64,000 bases of DNA from contig NZ_JAFIDJ010000001.1 of assembly GCF_017051705.1 (NCBI RefSeq), positions 1,889,786 through 1,953,785 on the forward strand. The letters run 5' to 3'. The notes beneath the pieces were generated by a model. It was not told where the DNA came from. It ran no database searches and saw nothing but the letters and a program-made list of their open reading frames with translations. Source of the DNA: Algoriphagus lutimaris (GTDB lineage: Bacteria; Bacteroidota; Bacteroidia; Cytophagales; Cyclobacteriaceae). The translations under genes were made by a program, and so were the position numbers. Shown piece by piece: positions 54,222-62,569 of this stretch; within the stretch, counting starts at the first letter, position 1, and every line of letters starts with the position of its first letter.

Positions 54222-55823
54222 CCTTCCTCCAATGATTGTTCTGGCTATACCCACTGGGACTATTTCTATTAATCCCTCCTTCGAGGATTCCCAGATCAAA
54301 TTAAAAGGACCTCTGTACACGTTTCTACTCGTGTTATAACTGGCAGTTTTATAATTTTTGGAGTTAGGAATATTCTCCTTAGAAGTAAATAAGTTTGCAG
54401 CCGAATTAATCAAGGTATTCAGTCCCTTTTTTGAATCATCATCTGGAATCATTTCTAATTTCAACTCCCTATAGTCAAAAGCAAGGGTATTTCTGGATGA
54501 ATATTTTTGGGCATCCATCGTCAATCTTAAACCTAAAAGAATTCCTGAATCGACTCTGAATTTACCCATCTTCGCAAATAGCTCATTGATAACAGGTAAG
54601 TTAAACCCACTAATAGTGGCATTTAATTTAAAAACGTCATTTCCATAAGGAACCTGAATATCCATTTCTACATCAGCATGTCCTCTTAACTTTGCGCGTG
54701 AATTCAATTTCATGGTTTTACCCTGTTGCAATGAATCGGTAGTAAGAACATTGTAAAGTTCAGCAGAAACATTTTCAAAAGACAAGTTGGCTGGTTCCGA
54801 ATTACCCTCCCCAATTTCTTGGTAAGAGATTATAGAGTTTTGAATTCTGATAGTATCTAATCTCAAGGGAAAAGGAATTTTTTCTATCAACCCCTCAAAC
54901 ATAGGTTTAACTGGTTCTGAAGGTCTAGGTTTGTTCTTATCCCTTAGGTCTATTAAATCGAGACTGTCAATCGTGACCAACCCTGCAATAAGAGACAAAT
55001 CACCATAGATACTGCTCTTAGTATCAATATGACTCAATTTTAATTCTTTAACTTCAAATTCAATCAAATCCTTTTGAAACTCGGTTTGACTTAAGGCATC
55101 GAGCAGTCCTGAATTATAGGTGAACCCAATCCCATTAAAAATCACCGAATTTTCCTGAGAGTTGTAAGTCATTTCCTTTACCCTTATAAGTTGATCTGGG
55201 TTTACTAAGTATTCTATATTCTTCAGATTGGCTACGAGACTTTCCAATGTAAATGGAATATCTTTTTTGATCAAAGCTGAATCAGATTGTAAATCTTTGA
55301 TTTCTAAATTTAAATCCGTGAATTGCCCAACTCTAACCAAGCTATCCACATCTCTGAAAAATTCAGCATTACCATTCTCGAGAATAATATCCTTAATCTC
55401 CCCTCTGGAAATTATATCCTGAAACAACAACTGGAGAGCCATAGAACTCTCTTGTGCAGTTCCTTTTTTATTTTTTTTTTGAATCAATCGGAAAGAGGGT
55501 TCTACGATTTTCAATTCATTAATTTCTAGCTTCCTGTCAAAAATTACTTTCAACAAGTCCATTCCTGACATAGAAATTTCTCTTAAGGATCCACTCACTT
55601 TTGTATTTACGGAATCATTTAAAGGAACCAGTCTGATCCCCTGCAAATCAACTTTACTTTGCAATAAATGGATGTTGATTTCTTCAAAAAGTAAATCGTA
55701 ATCTCTATCCTGTTGTTCATTGAGGATTTTGGGAATTCTCTTGGAAAGCCAATTTTCCAAAAAATAGGTGCCTGCTATACTTAAAATAATAAGCAAAATA
55801 AGTGCTATCCCGAGTTTTCTCAT
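54213..55823 (-). CDS. AsmA-like (DUF748-type) envelope protein
   Basis: A 536-residue protein with one N-terminal membrane helix (ALILLIILSIAGTYFLENWL) and a long repetitive beta-strand body, for example LQGIRLVPLNDS, ISMSGMDLLKVIFDRKLEI and LDTIRIQNSIISYQEIGEG. This is the pattern of AsmA/DUF748 periplasmic bridge-like proteins, which move lipids or assemble outer-membrane components. The C-terminal region is Ser/Lys-rich and ends RTIIGGRKK. The spacer to the next gene (55824-56059) holds no convincing gene. Confidence 0.72.
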   Translation of the reverse strand: MRKLGIALILLIILSIAGTYFLENWLSKRIPKILNEQQDRDYDLLFEEINIHLLQSKVDLQGIRLVPLNDSVNTKVSGSLREISMSGMDLLKVIFDRKLEINELKIVEPSFRLIQKKNKKGTAQESSMALQLLFQDIISRGEIKDIILENGNAEFFRDVDSLVRVGQFTDLNLEIKDLQSDSALIKKDIPFTLESLVANLKNIEYLVNPDQLIRVKEMTYNSQENSVIFNGIGFTYNSGLLDALSQTEFQKDLIEFEVKELKLSHIDTKSSIYGDLSLIAGLVTIDSLDLIDLRDKNKPRPSEPVKPMFEGLIEKIPFPLRLDTIRIQNSIISYQEIGEGNSEPANLSFENVSAELYNVLTTDSLQQGKTMKLNSRAKLRGHADVEMDIQVPYGNDVFKLNATISGFNLPVINELFAKMGKFRVDSGILLGLRLTMDAQKYSSRNTLAFDYRELKLEMIPDDDSKKGLNTLINSAANLFTSKENIPNSKNYKTASYNTSRNVYRGPFNLIWESSKEGLIEIVPVGIARTIIGGRKK

Positions 55824-56059
55824 CTAACTAACTTTATCCTGAATATAGTTGATTCTACAGGATATTTCTCCTATTGAACTTAATCAATTGATAAATTCAA
55901 TTTCAAGCCTCTATTATTCTCAAAGCCTATTCCCAACCAATTTGAAAATCGATCTAAAATCTATTTCATCCTTTAAAATCAACCTTTCACCAAGGAAACT
56001 GGAGAATTTGATGTATTCCTTTTTACCTTTCAACTGAAAATCCAACACTTAATGAATTA

Positions 56060-56851
56060 ATGAAAACTTTTTTCTTAATGCTTTCTTTTTACCTGCTAAG
56101 CAGTGTTCTTTTTGCCCAGGACAAAAATGAAATAGTAAAAGTTCTAACTTACAATATTTACCATGGTGAAAACCCCTTTAATCTAGGACAATCAAACCTG
56201 GAAGAAATTGCGGGATTGATCAAAGAACTTAATCCGGATATAGTAGCCATGCAGGAAGTGGACAGTATGACTACCCGAACCGCAAAAGTTTATGGCACCA
56301 AAGTAGATTTAGTACAGCAACTTTCGGAGTTAACTGGGTACCATGGCTACTTCGCAAAAGCAATGGATTTTGCAGAAGGAGGCTATGGAGAGGGCTTGCT
56401 GATTAAAAATCCGGCTACTTTTGAAACTCAAAACTTATCCATACCTGAAGGAGGCGAGCCAAGAGCTGCTGCATGGGCTACTATCACCTTAGACTCTGGT
56501 ACTAAAATCGCATTTGCTGGCACCCACTTATGCCATCAATTTGAAAAAAACAGAATTGCCCAAGTTTCGGAAGTAAGTAAAAAAGCAAAAAAAGAAAGAA
56601 TGCCGACGATTTGGGCAGGAGATTTAAATTTTACACCTACTTCCGAAGAATATCGAAGTATCAAGGGAAATTGGAAAGATGCGGGTGCATTACCTACCCC
56701 CTATTCTCCTACCTATGGATCTATGGAAGATGGTAAGAGAATAGACTACATTTGGTTTGACTCTAGCAAATTTTCCCTTTTATCATACGAGGTTTTGAAT
56801 GTTCCACACTCGGATCATTATCCTGTACTTGTCACATTACAACTGAAATAA
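56060..56851 (+). CDS. Exported endonuclease/exonuclease/phosphatase-family protein
   Basis: A 263-residue exported protein (signal core FLMLSFYLLSSVLFAQ) with the EEP fold: VLTYNIYHGENPF near residue 28, IVAMQEVDSM (metal-binding Glu), IWAGDLNFTP (Asp-x-Asn) and the C-terminal HSDHYPVLVTL. The fold covers nucleases, phosphodiesterases and sphingomyelinases. Being exported, a phosphodiesterase role is more likely than DNA repair. The DUF1080 gene starts one base after its stop. Confidence 0.9.
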   Translation: MKTFFLMLSFYLLSSVLFAQDKNEIVKVLTYNIYHGENPFNLGQSNLEEIAGLIKELNPDIVAMQEVDSMTTRTAKVYGTKVDLVQQLSELTGYHGYFAKAMDFAEGGYGEGLLIKNPATFETQNLSIPEGGEPRAAAWATITLDSGTKIAFAGTHLCHQFEKNRIAQVSEVSKKAKKERMPTIWAGDLNFTPTSEEYRSIKGNWKDAGALPTPYSPTYGSMEDGKRIDYIWFDSSKFSLLSYEVLNVPHSDHYPVLVTLQLK

Positions 56852-56852
56852 A

Positions 56853-57716
56853 ATGAAAAAATCAATCAGCTTAGCATTGAGTTGTCTTACTCTTTTTGCC
56901 TGTAGTTCGGGCAACCAAACTTCAGTGGAAGAAGAAGTTCCAAAACTTGAATGGCGAGAGTTATTCAGTGGGAAAGATCTGGACAATTGGATAATCAAAA
57001 TTAGCAAACATGAGTTGAATGACAACTTTGCCAATACGTTTAGTGTGGAAGACGGAATGATGCAGGTACGCTATGACGGATACGATCAATTTGACCAGCA
57101 ATACGGCCATATTTTCTATGATGAATCATTTTCTAATTATGTACTTCAAGTCCAATATAGGTTTGTTGGAGAGCAGGCAAATGGTGGGGAAGGATGGGCT
57201 TGGAGAAATAGCGGAGCAATGTTGCATGGACAAGATCCAAGAACCATGTTAGTGGACCAAAATTTCCCAATTTCAGTGGAAGCCCAATTTTTGGGAGGCA
57301 ACGGAACAGATGAACGAAGCACATGCAACCTTTGTACTCCAGGGACTAATGTAGTTTTAGCAGATACACTTTTCACACCACATTGTATTAATTCCTCCTC
57401 AAAAACCTATGCAGGAGACCAATGGGTTACCGCCAACTTTATTGTGTTGAACGACTCTGTCATTCACCATATGGTGGGTATGGATACGGTTTTCAGTTAC
57501 AACAAACCACAAATTGGCGGTGGAAGCGTGGCTCCTTTTGATCCAGCTGTAAAAATTGATGGGCAGCTGCTCAAGGAGGGTTACATATCACTTCAAAGCG
57601 AAAGTCACCCGATTGATTTCAGGAAAGTATCAATTGTAGAAATTGATGAGTTGATAGGAAAAGATAATCAATTAAATAAAGCCGTAATCAACCTTCTTTC
57701 TGATTCTAAAGACTAA
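56853..57716 (+). CDS. DUF1080 (3-keto-disaccharide hydrolase-like) lipoprotein
   Basis: A 287-residue lipoprotein (signal ending LTLFACSSG). The DUF1080 concanavalin-like domain starts at WRELFSGKDLDNWIIK and includes NSGAMLHGQDPRTMLVDQ and GYISLQSESHPIDFRKV at the end. The family is linked to glycoside (3-keto-disaccharide) hydrolysis. It follows the EEP gene with a one-base gap and precedes a decayed DUF2264 gene, in a small carbohydrate-related group. Confidence 0.88.
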   Translation: MKKSISLALSCLTLFACSSGNQTSVEEEVPKLEWRELFSGKDLDNWIIKISKHELNDNFANTFSVEDGMMQVRYDGYDQFDQQYGHIFYDESFSNYVLQVQYRFVGEQANGGEGWAWRNSGAMLHGQDPRTMLVDQNFPISVEAQFLGGNGTDERSTCNLCTPGTNVVLADTLFTPHCINSSSKTYAGDQWVTANFIVLNDSVIHHMVGMDTVFSYNKPQIGGGSVAPFDPAVKIDGQLLKEGYISLQSESHPIDFRKVSIVEIDELIGKDNQLNKAVINLLSDSKD

Positions 57717-57728
57717 TTACCGCCATAA

Positions 57729-58800
57729 ATGACAATTAAAAAACGTGACTTTATCAAGGCTATTCCAGTTCTTGATATCAGGTAAAAGGCGAATTCATTA
57801 AAACTCCCCCGACATCCGACAGGAAAGTCTAGGTAGAATTATTTTATAAAATATCCCATCCAATATTGGATGCCATGTTACATGGAAAACTCACGGCTTC
57901 CATACCTTTGGAAGTTCCCTAGGATGCATCAGGTGACCGGGATAAGGAAACCTATTTAGAAGTCATAGGTAGGCTGCTAGCTGGTTCGGAACCTTAGTTA
58001 GTGTTATGAGACATCAAAAGAGAAAAAACTCTATTACAAGAGGAATTAAGAGAAAAAGCTCTTCTGAGCATCAAACATGCAGTAGATCCAAATTCTCCTA
58101 ATTACATCATTTGGACTAAAGGGACTCAACCATTAGTAGATGGATCATTTTTGGTTATTGGGATCATGCGATGGCCAAAACAACTTTAGGATCCTTTGGA
58201 AACGGATGGTATGGAAATGGTCTTAACTTCCATTTAGACTATCACAATTCTTTCCTCATACAACCTATGATCATCCAAGTACTTGAAGTAGCAGCAACAA
58301 AACAAAAAGCTTATGAGACTGATTTGAAAGAAGCTAAAATACGGATGCAGCGATTTAGCAGACAGCTGGAATTGATGATCTCTACAGAGGGAACTTACCC
58401 TGTTATTGGAAGATCTTTTTATTACTGGAGGATTTATTTATTACGGATCTTGTGCATTCCATCCTTGGGCAGAATTGGCTCTAAAAGAAATACTTCCAGA
58501 AGAATTGAGTAACGGTCAGAAAGAGCTGCTTTGACCAAAGTATACACCCGGCTTTTTTCAGCAAAAGATACCTTTGATCCGAACAACTGGCTTCAACTGG
58601 GATTGACGGGACTCCTGCCAGGCCTTGCAGAGCCCTATATCAGTACCGGTAGTTTATTCCTCTATTCACTAGGATTCCTACCCTTAGATCTTCCTGCAAG
58701 TCATCCTTTCTGGTCAGACCCAGCAGAAGACTGGTCTAAAAAAGATTTGGAATGGAGAGGATCAAAGGAGAGATCATACGATCTAATAACTAAAAATTGA
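57729..58800 (+). pseudogene. Decayed DUF2264-family gene
   Basis: Fragments in several frames line up in order with the DUF2264 family: MTIKKRDFIKAIP (ATG 57729), then a second frame with VELFYKISHPILDAMLHG, GDRDKETYLEVIGRLLAG, then LNFHLDYHNSFLIQPM, GTYPVIGRSFYYW, YISTGSLFLYSLGFLPLDL and DPAEDWSKKDLEWRG. At least one frameshift lies between 57729 and 57830. Nonsense codons occur at 57783 (TAA), 57830 (TAG, where Trp is expected) and later positions. Family members are uncharacterised, with an (alpha/alpha)-barrel look. The gene is clearly non-functional. Confidence 0.85.
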
Positions 58801-58835
58801 AGATATCATATTTCGACTCCGCTCAATGTGACACT

Positions 58836-58874
58836 ATGTTCAATAGAAAAAATCACTCATTTTCTATTGAACAT
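58836..58874. repeat. Perfect 15-base inverted repeat
   Basis: ATGTTCAATAGAAAA (58836-58850) and its exact complement at 58860-58874, with a 9-base spacer. No T-tract follows, and a separate terminator starts 5 bases later. It may be a second hairpin for the decayed DUF2264 transcript, or the remnant of a palindromic element. Just before it (58812-58831) is a wording like TTTCGACTCCGCTCAATGTG that resembles short dispersed repeats of the phylum. Confidence 0.6.
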
Positions 58875-58879
58875 TAAAA

Positions 58880-58905
58880 AAGCCCGATAATTGCTTATCG
58901 GGCTT
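58880..58905 (-). terminator. Terminator of the GH109-type gene
   Basis: Stem AAGCCCGATAA / TTATCGGGCTT (11 pairs) with a TTGC loop. On the minus strand it is followed directly by TTTTTAATG, closing the transcript of the GH109-type gene. Confidence 0.9.
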
Positions 58906-58912
58906 CCAATTT

Positions 58913-60301
58913 TTATCCTCTTAATGTAATAGGAACTGGCTTGTTGGTTTTCCAACTACCCCCTGTAAAGTCAGGTACATCAATAGAGTTGGAACGATTG
59001 GCAACAGACCATTCACTCAATGGTGAAATACTACTCCAAAGAGCAGCATCATATACATCCTGATCCAAAGGCAAACCATTTCTCAAGCAGTCAATTAGTC
59101 TCCAGTCCATGATGAAGTCCATTCCTCCATGACCTCCAACTTGCTTGGCCAACTCTCCTACTTTTTGTACAATTTCAGGAGTGTATTTTGTTTCAAGATC
59201 CTTAAATTCCTCATCATTCAACCAACCATGTCCTCTTGATACTTTAGGGCTTGGGTATTTCTGAGCATAGCCTTCGGTACCACTTACGACATGAAGTCTA
59301 GAATAAGGTCTTGGGCTAGTCACATCATGCTGAATCATGATGGTCTTTCCATTTTTAGTCTTCACGACTGAAGTATTCATATTTCCTCTGTAGCTTTTGG
59401 CAGCAAAATCAGAGAAGAAATTATCTTGAGCAGCTAATTCTTCAGCTTTCTCTTTCATCATAAAATCATTAGATGAAACAGAGGTTAAATAATCCATCTG
59501 ATCACCTCTATTAATATTCAAGATTTGGCAAATAGGGCCTAATCCATGCGTAGGGTATAAATTTCCATCACGGTAATTTTCTTTCAATCTCCACATGCCT
59601 TGGTATCCATTTTTATCGAAATTAAGTGCAAGCAAATCATGGATATAAGCACCTTCTACATGTAGAACTTCTCCGAAGTACCCTTCTCTTGCCATTTTCA
59701 AGGTCATTAATTCAAAGAAGTCATAGCAACAGTTTTCTAACTGCATACAGTGCTTTTTGGTACGCTCAGAAGTCTCTACTAATTGCCAGCATTCATCTAA
59801 AGTTCTTGCAATTGGCACTTCACAAGCCGCATGTTTACCAGCTTCCATGGCATAAACAGCCATTGGAGTATGCCATTCCCAAGGTGTAGCAATGTATATC
59901 AAATCCAAATCCGGACGATCAAACATTTCCTTCCAGGAATATACTTTCCCAGAATAACCATCAGGGTTATGGGATGTACCTTTTAATTGCTCCTTGGCCT
60001 TCTCCACTCTTTCTGGCATCAAGTCACATAGGGCTTTAATCTCAACCCCTTCAATTTTACTCAAACGATTTACGGCACCAGGACCTCTCATTCCCAAACC
60101 AACAATCCCCACTCTTACAGTCTCAATTTTAGGGGCAGCATATCCAGACATATTAAATTTTTGAGCTCTTCCAGCATATTTTTGAATTTGTCCTGGCAGC
60201 TCATTGATATTTGTTTCTGCAAAAGCAGATCCTGCTCCAATTAAACCTAAGCCTGCAAGTCCAGAAGCTTTTAGGAACTCTCTTCGTTTGTTATTCTTCA
60301 T
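58913..60301 (-). CDS. Gfo/Idh/MocA-fold GH109-type glycosidase
   Basis: 462 residues with a Tat-like signal (KRREFLKASGLAGLGLIGAG). The NAD-binding domain starts at VRVGIVGLGMRGPGAV near residue 62, followed by IYIATPWEWHTPMAVYAME and EVPIARTLDE. The second half has YQGMWRLKENYRDGNLYPTH, a hallmark of GH109 enzymes (NAD-dependent alpha-N-acetylgalactosaminidase), and GHGGMDFIMDWRLIDCL. GH109 is the best match, but other oxidoreductases of the fold are possible. It is probably involved in glycan breakdown with its DUF1080/DUF2264 neighbours. Confidence 0.8.
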   Translation of the reverse strand: MKNNKRREFLKASGLAGLGLIGAGSAFAETNINELPGQIQKYAGRAQKFNMSGYAAPKIETVRVGIVGLGMRGPGAVNRLSKIEGVEIKALCDLMPERVEKAKEQLKGTSHNPDGYSGKVYSWKEMFDRPDLDLIYIATPWEWHTPMAVYAMEAGKHAACEVPIARTLDECWQLVETSERTKKHCMQLENCCYDFFELMTLKMAREGYFGEVLHVEGAYIHDLLALNFDKNGYQGMWRLKENYRDGNLYPTHGLGPICQILNINRGDQMDYLTSVSSNDFMMKEKAEELAAQDNFFSDFAAKSYRGNMNTSVVKTKNGKTIMIQHDVTSPRPYSRLHVVSGTEGYAQKYPSPKVSRGHGWLNDEEFKDLETKYTPEIVQKVGELAKQVGGHGGMDFIMDWRLIDCLRNGLPLDQDVYDAALWSSISPLSEWSVANRSNSIDVPDFTGGSWKTNKPVPITLRG

Positions 60302-60394
60302 GAATTGGTATTTTTTGATTCAAATTTCAATAGTATGGTAAATATTGAAATTTTCAACTTTAAATTCTTTTAGACGGTGAATTTACATCATAAA

Positions 60395-60422
60395 AAAACC
60401 AGAATCTATTCATTCTGGTTTT
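60395..60422. terminator. Terminator downstream of the DUF2892 gene
   Basis: Stem AAAACCAGAAT / ATTCTGGTTTT (11 pairs) with a 6-base loop. On the minus strand it is followed by a T-run. Confidence 0.85.
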
Positions 60423-60448
60423 AAAATTTTTAGTATTTATAAACTATC

Positions 60449-60661
60449 TTATTTTACAGTGTTATGATGGCATGTTTTGATTCCAACGAGAGCATACAAT
60501 GGACAATAGCTGACAAGGCTAGTAATTACGAATACCAGTGCCACTACTAATGAAATGACACCTAAAGTTCCTGAAACTATTCCAGAGAAGTATAGTAGCA
60601 CTAAAACTGCTGCTACAATCAATCTAATTGCTCTATCGATTGTTCCCATGTTCTTTTTCAT
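60449..60661 (-). CDS. Small DUF2892 inner-membrane protein
   Basis: About 70 residues. It begins MKKNMGTIDRAIRLIVAAV, then two hydrophobic helices, and ends with a conserved CPLYALVGIKTC, all typical of the DUF2892/YgaP-like inner-membrane family. That family is often associated with rhodanese or sulphur-handling proteins. Function unproven. TTG 60670 is an upstream in-frame alternative. The 311-base spacer before the next gene (60662-60972) shows no gene or RNA that I recognise. Confidence 0.85.
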   Translation of the reverse strand: MKKNMGTIDRAIRLIVAAVLVLLYFSGIVSGTLGVISLVVALVFVITSLVSYCPLYALVGIKTCHHNTVK

Positions 60662-60972
60662 GATTTCCAAGGTTTGGTTGATTTAAAGGTTCAGTTGAAA
60701 ATCTCTTTCAACACAATAAACCTACCCGATTTCTCCTAAGAAATTCATGACTTATGTCACATAAAAGGTTGATTAAACAACGGTACATCACCATACATTT
60801 AATTGAATATCAATTTTATACTTGTGGGTTTAACCATATTATTAAAGTATATTCAAATTAAGAAAGCAGGTTCTATCGGTTCCATTTAGTCATTCAGATT
60901 TCCAATCAACTATTTGTTTTTTCCTTCTTTCTGTTCTTAAAAATGAGAGTCATATTCATTCAAATTATTGAT

Positions 60973-62562
60973 ATGAAACTTTTTAAAATTCTTACTTGCC
61001 TTTTACTTTTCTCCTTATTCACTAATGGAGTCTTGGCTAATAACCGTGTAAGCAATATTCCAAACGATACGATTTCTCTTGCTCAAGCCTATATGAATTT
61101 GTATTTAACTTCCACTTATTATGACTCCATAGATTCCGATCGGATTTCAAAAATTCTAGCTTTTGAGAAAGAAGAAATCGACCAGATTGAAGACCGAATA
61201 TTTATTAGAATCTTTCAGCCATTATATAGCTTTACACAATCCATCTGGTATCAAAACCAAGCTAAACGTCTCTACCTCAGTGATTCGAAACTTGATAGAA
61301 ATACCCTAAGAAGATTTAAAAGTGTGTTGGATCGAGGAATTAATTTTTACAACGCCGCCCAACTAGATGAATATTCGAGCTATCCCATTGAACAGCTATC
61401 GTTTTATGAAATCATCAATTTTGACTTGGATGCCGCAGAAGATATTAGATCAGAATTCTATCGAGTGAAAAACCAATACAATGCCTTATTCAACGAAAAT
61501 ATCTATCCGGACTTTAAACGCATTTTTATAAAAGCCAAGGAAAGTAATAAGATTGAATTGGATTCACTTACTTACTACGCAGGACTCTTTGAAATACCTA
61601 TGAGTATGTCCACATTAAATAATACCATTGATTTTCCAATTTCACCTTCATTTAAAAATTACTCCATTAACCCAATTTACCGGTTAGAAAACAGGCTGGA
61701 ATTAATTTCCAGGTATTTACAATTAAAATTTCTTGCAAGCCAACGGACTAGACCTCCTGCCAATTTTAATACAGAAACCTTATATACGCACTATGATGAA
61801 TTTATGGAGCTACTTAGTTTTGAAGAGGATGAGTTTATCAAAAAAGAGCTGACTCCTCAAGTCACCAGTACTCTTCTTAGTCAATTAAAAAGAAGATACC
61901 CATCCCAACGATCTGATGGTATCTGGGACGAAAGCATGGCAGCTATTAAAGCACCAAATCCAACCCCAAACATCATGTACTTTTTCCCCAACCCTGCACC
62001 AAAATCCTCTGCCCATCTAATAATCAATAATTTCAAACCTGAACTTCATACCTTGAATCAAGTCGACCAATTTTTCAAATCGAAAATGCAAGAGGCAGGG
62101 TTTAAGAGTAATCATCTTCATTATTATTACGATATGGATGGATACGCCATGACGACCAGCCTAGAAAAATTCAACGAAGACGGCAGCAAAGTCAGCTCAG
62201 ACAAACGATTCACTGAAAGCATGGGCGAAGATGGAAAGTTCTCTTACTTCGAGATATTCAAGTCTATCTTTTTTGAAGTAGAATCCGAATTCCGGATGTT
62301 CGCATTTGTTGTTGCCTCCAAAGCAGCTACTATGAGTGGCGAGATTATGACTTCCACCTTTGCTGAAGAAATCCTCCAAAATAGCTACCCAACCCTTCCT
62401 GATGAATTAAAAAACAAATCACTTCCAACAAAAGAACTGACAATTCTAGTATATCATTTCCACCAAAATGATATTGGTCAAGTACCTGAGTTAGATTTAA
62501 GTGGCAGTTGGGATGTACAAGATCACCTCAGAAGCGCGGGGATTCTTTCAATCAATCAATAA
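60973..62562 (+). CDS. Exported protein of unknown function converging on an nSTAND gene
   Basis: About 529 residues, not recognised. A signal peptide (LFKILTCLLLFSLFTNGVLA) is followed by a helical N-terminal half (about 40-330, DQIEDRIFIRIFQPLYSF and RLENRLELISRYLQLKFLA). The C-terminal half has compact, probably conserved strings: HYYYDMDGYAMTTSLE, SEFRMFAFVVASKAATMSG and LTILVYHFHQNDIGQVPELD. ATG 60973 is chosen because the signal peptide begins there, though the frame opens at 60943. Its stop is 7 bases from the stop of the convergent nSTAND-type gene, without a terminator between. The tight arrangement may reflect functional association or antisense coupling. Confidence 0.75.
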   Translation: MKLFKILTCLLLFSLFTNGVLANNRVSNIPNDTISLAQAYMNLYLTSTYYDSIDSDRISKILAFEKEEIDQIEDRIFIRIFQPLYSFTQSIWYQNQAKRLYLSDSKLDRNTLRRFKSVLDRGINFYNAAQLDEYSSYPIEQLSFYEIINFDLDAAEDIRSEFYRVKNQYNALFNENIYPDFKRIFIKAKESNKIELDSLTYYAGLFEIPMSMSTLNNTIDFPISPSFKNYSINPIYRLENRLELISRYLQLKFLASQRTRPPANFNTETLYTHYDEFMELLSFEEDEFIKKELTPQVTSTLLSQLKRRYPSQRSDGIWDESMAAIKAPNPTPNIMYFFPNPAPKSSAHLIINNFKPELHTLNQVDQFFKSKMQEAGFKSNHLHYYYDMDGYAMTTSLEKFNEDGSKVSSDKRFTESMGEDGKFSYFEIFKSIFFEVESEFRMFAFVVASKAATMSGEIMTSTFAEEILQNSYPTLPDELKNKSLPTKELTILVYHFHQNDIGQVPELDLSGSWDVQDHLRSAGILSINQ

Positions 62563-62569
62563 TTGAAGA

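Noticed and set aside
55849-56037. A 62-codon plus-strand frame between the AsmA-like and EEP genes
   Set aside because: Low-complexity Ser/Leu/Ile-rich translation in an A+T-rich spacer, no family resemblance, and it overlaps the likely promoter regions of both neighbours.
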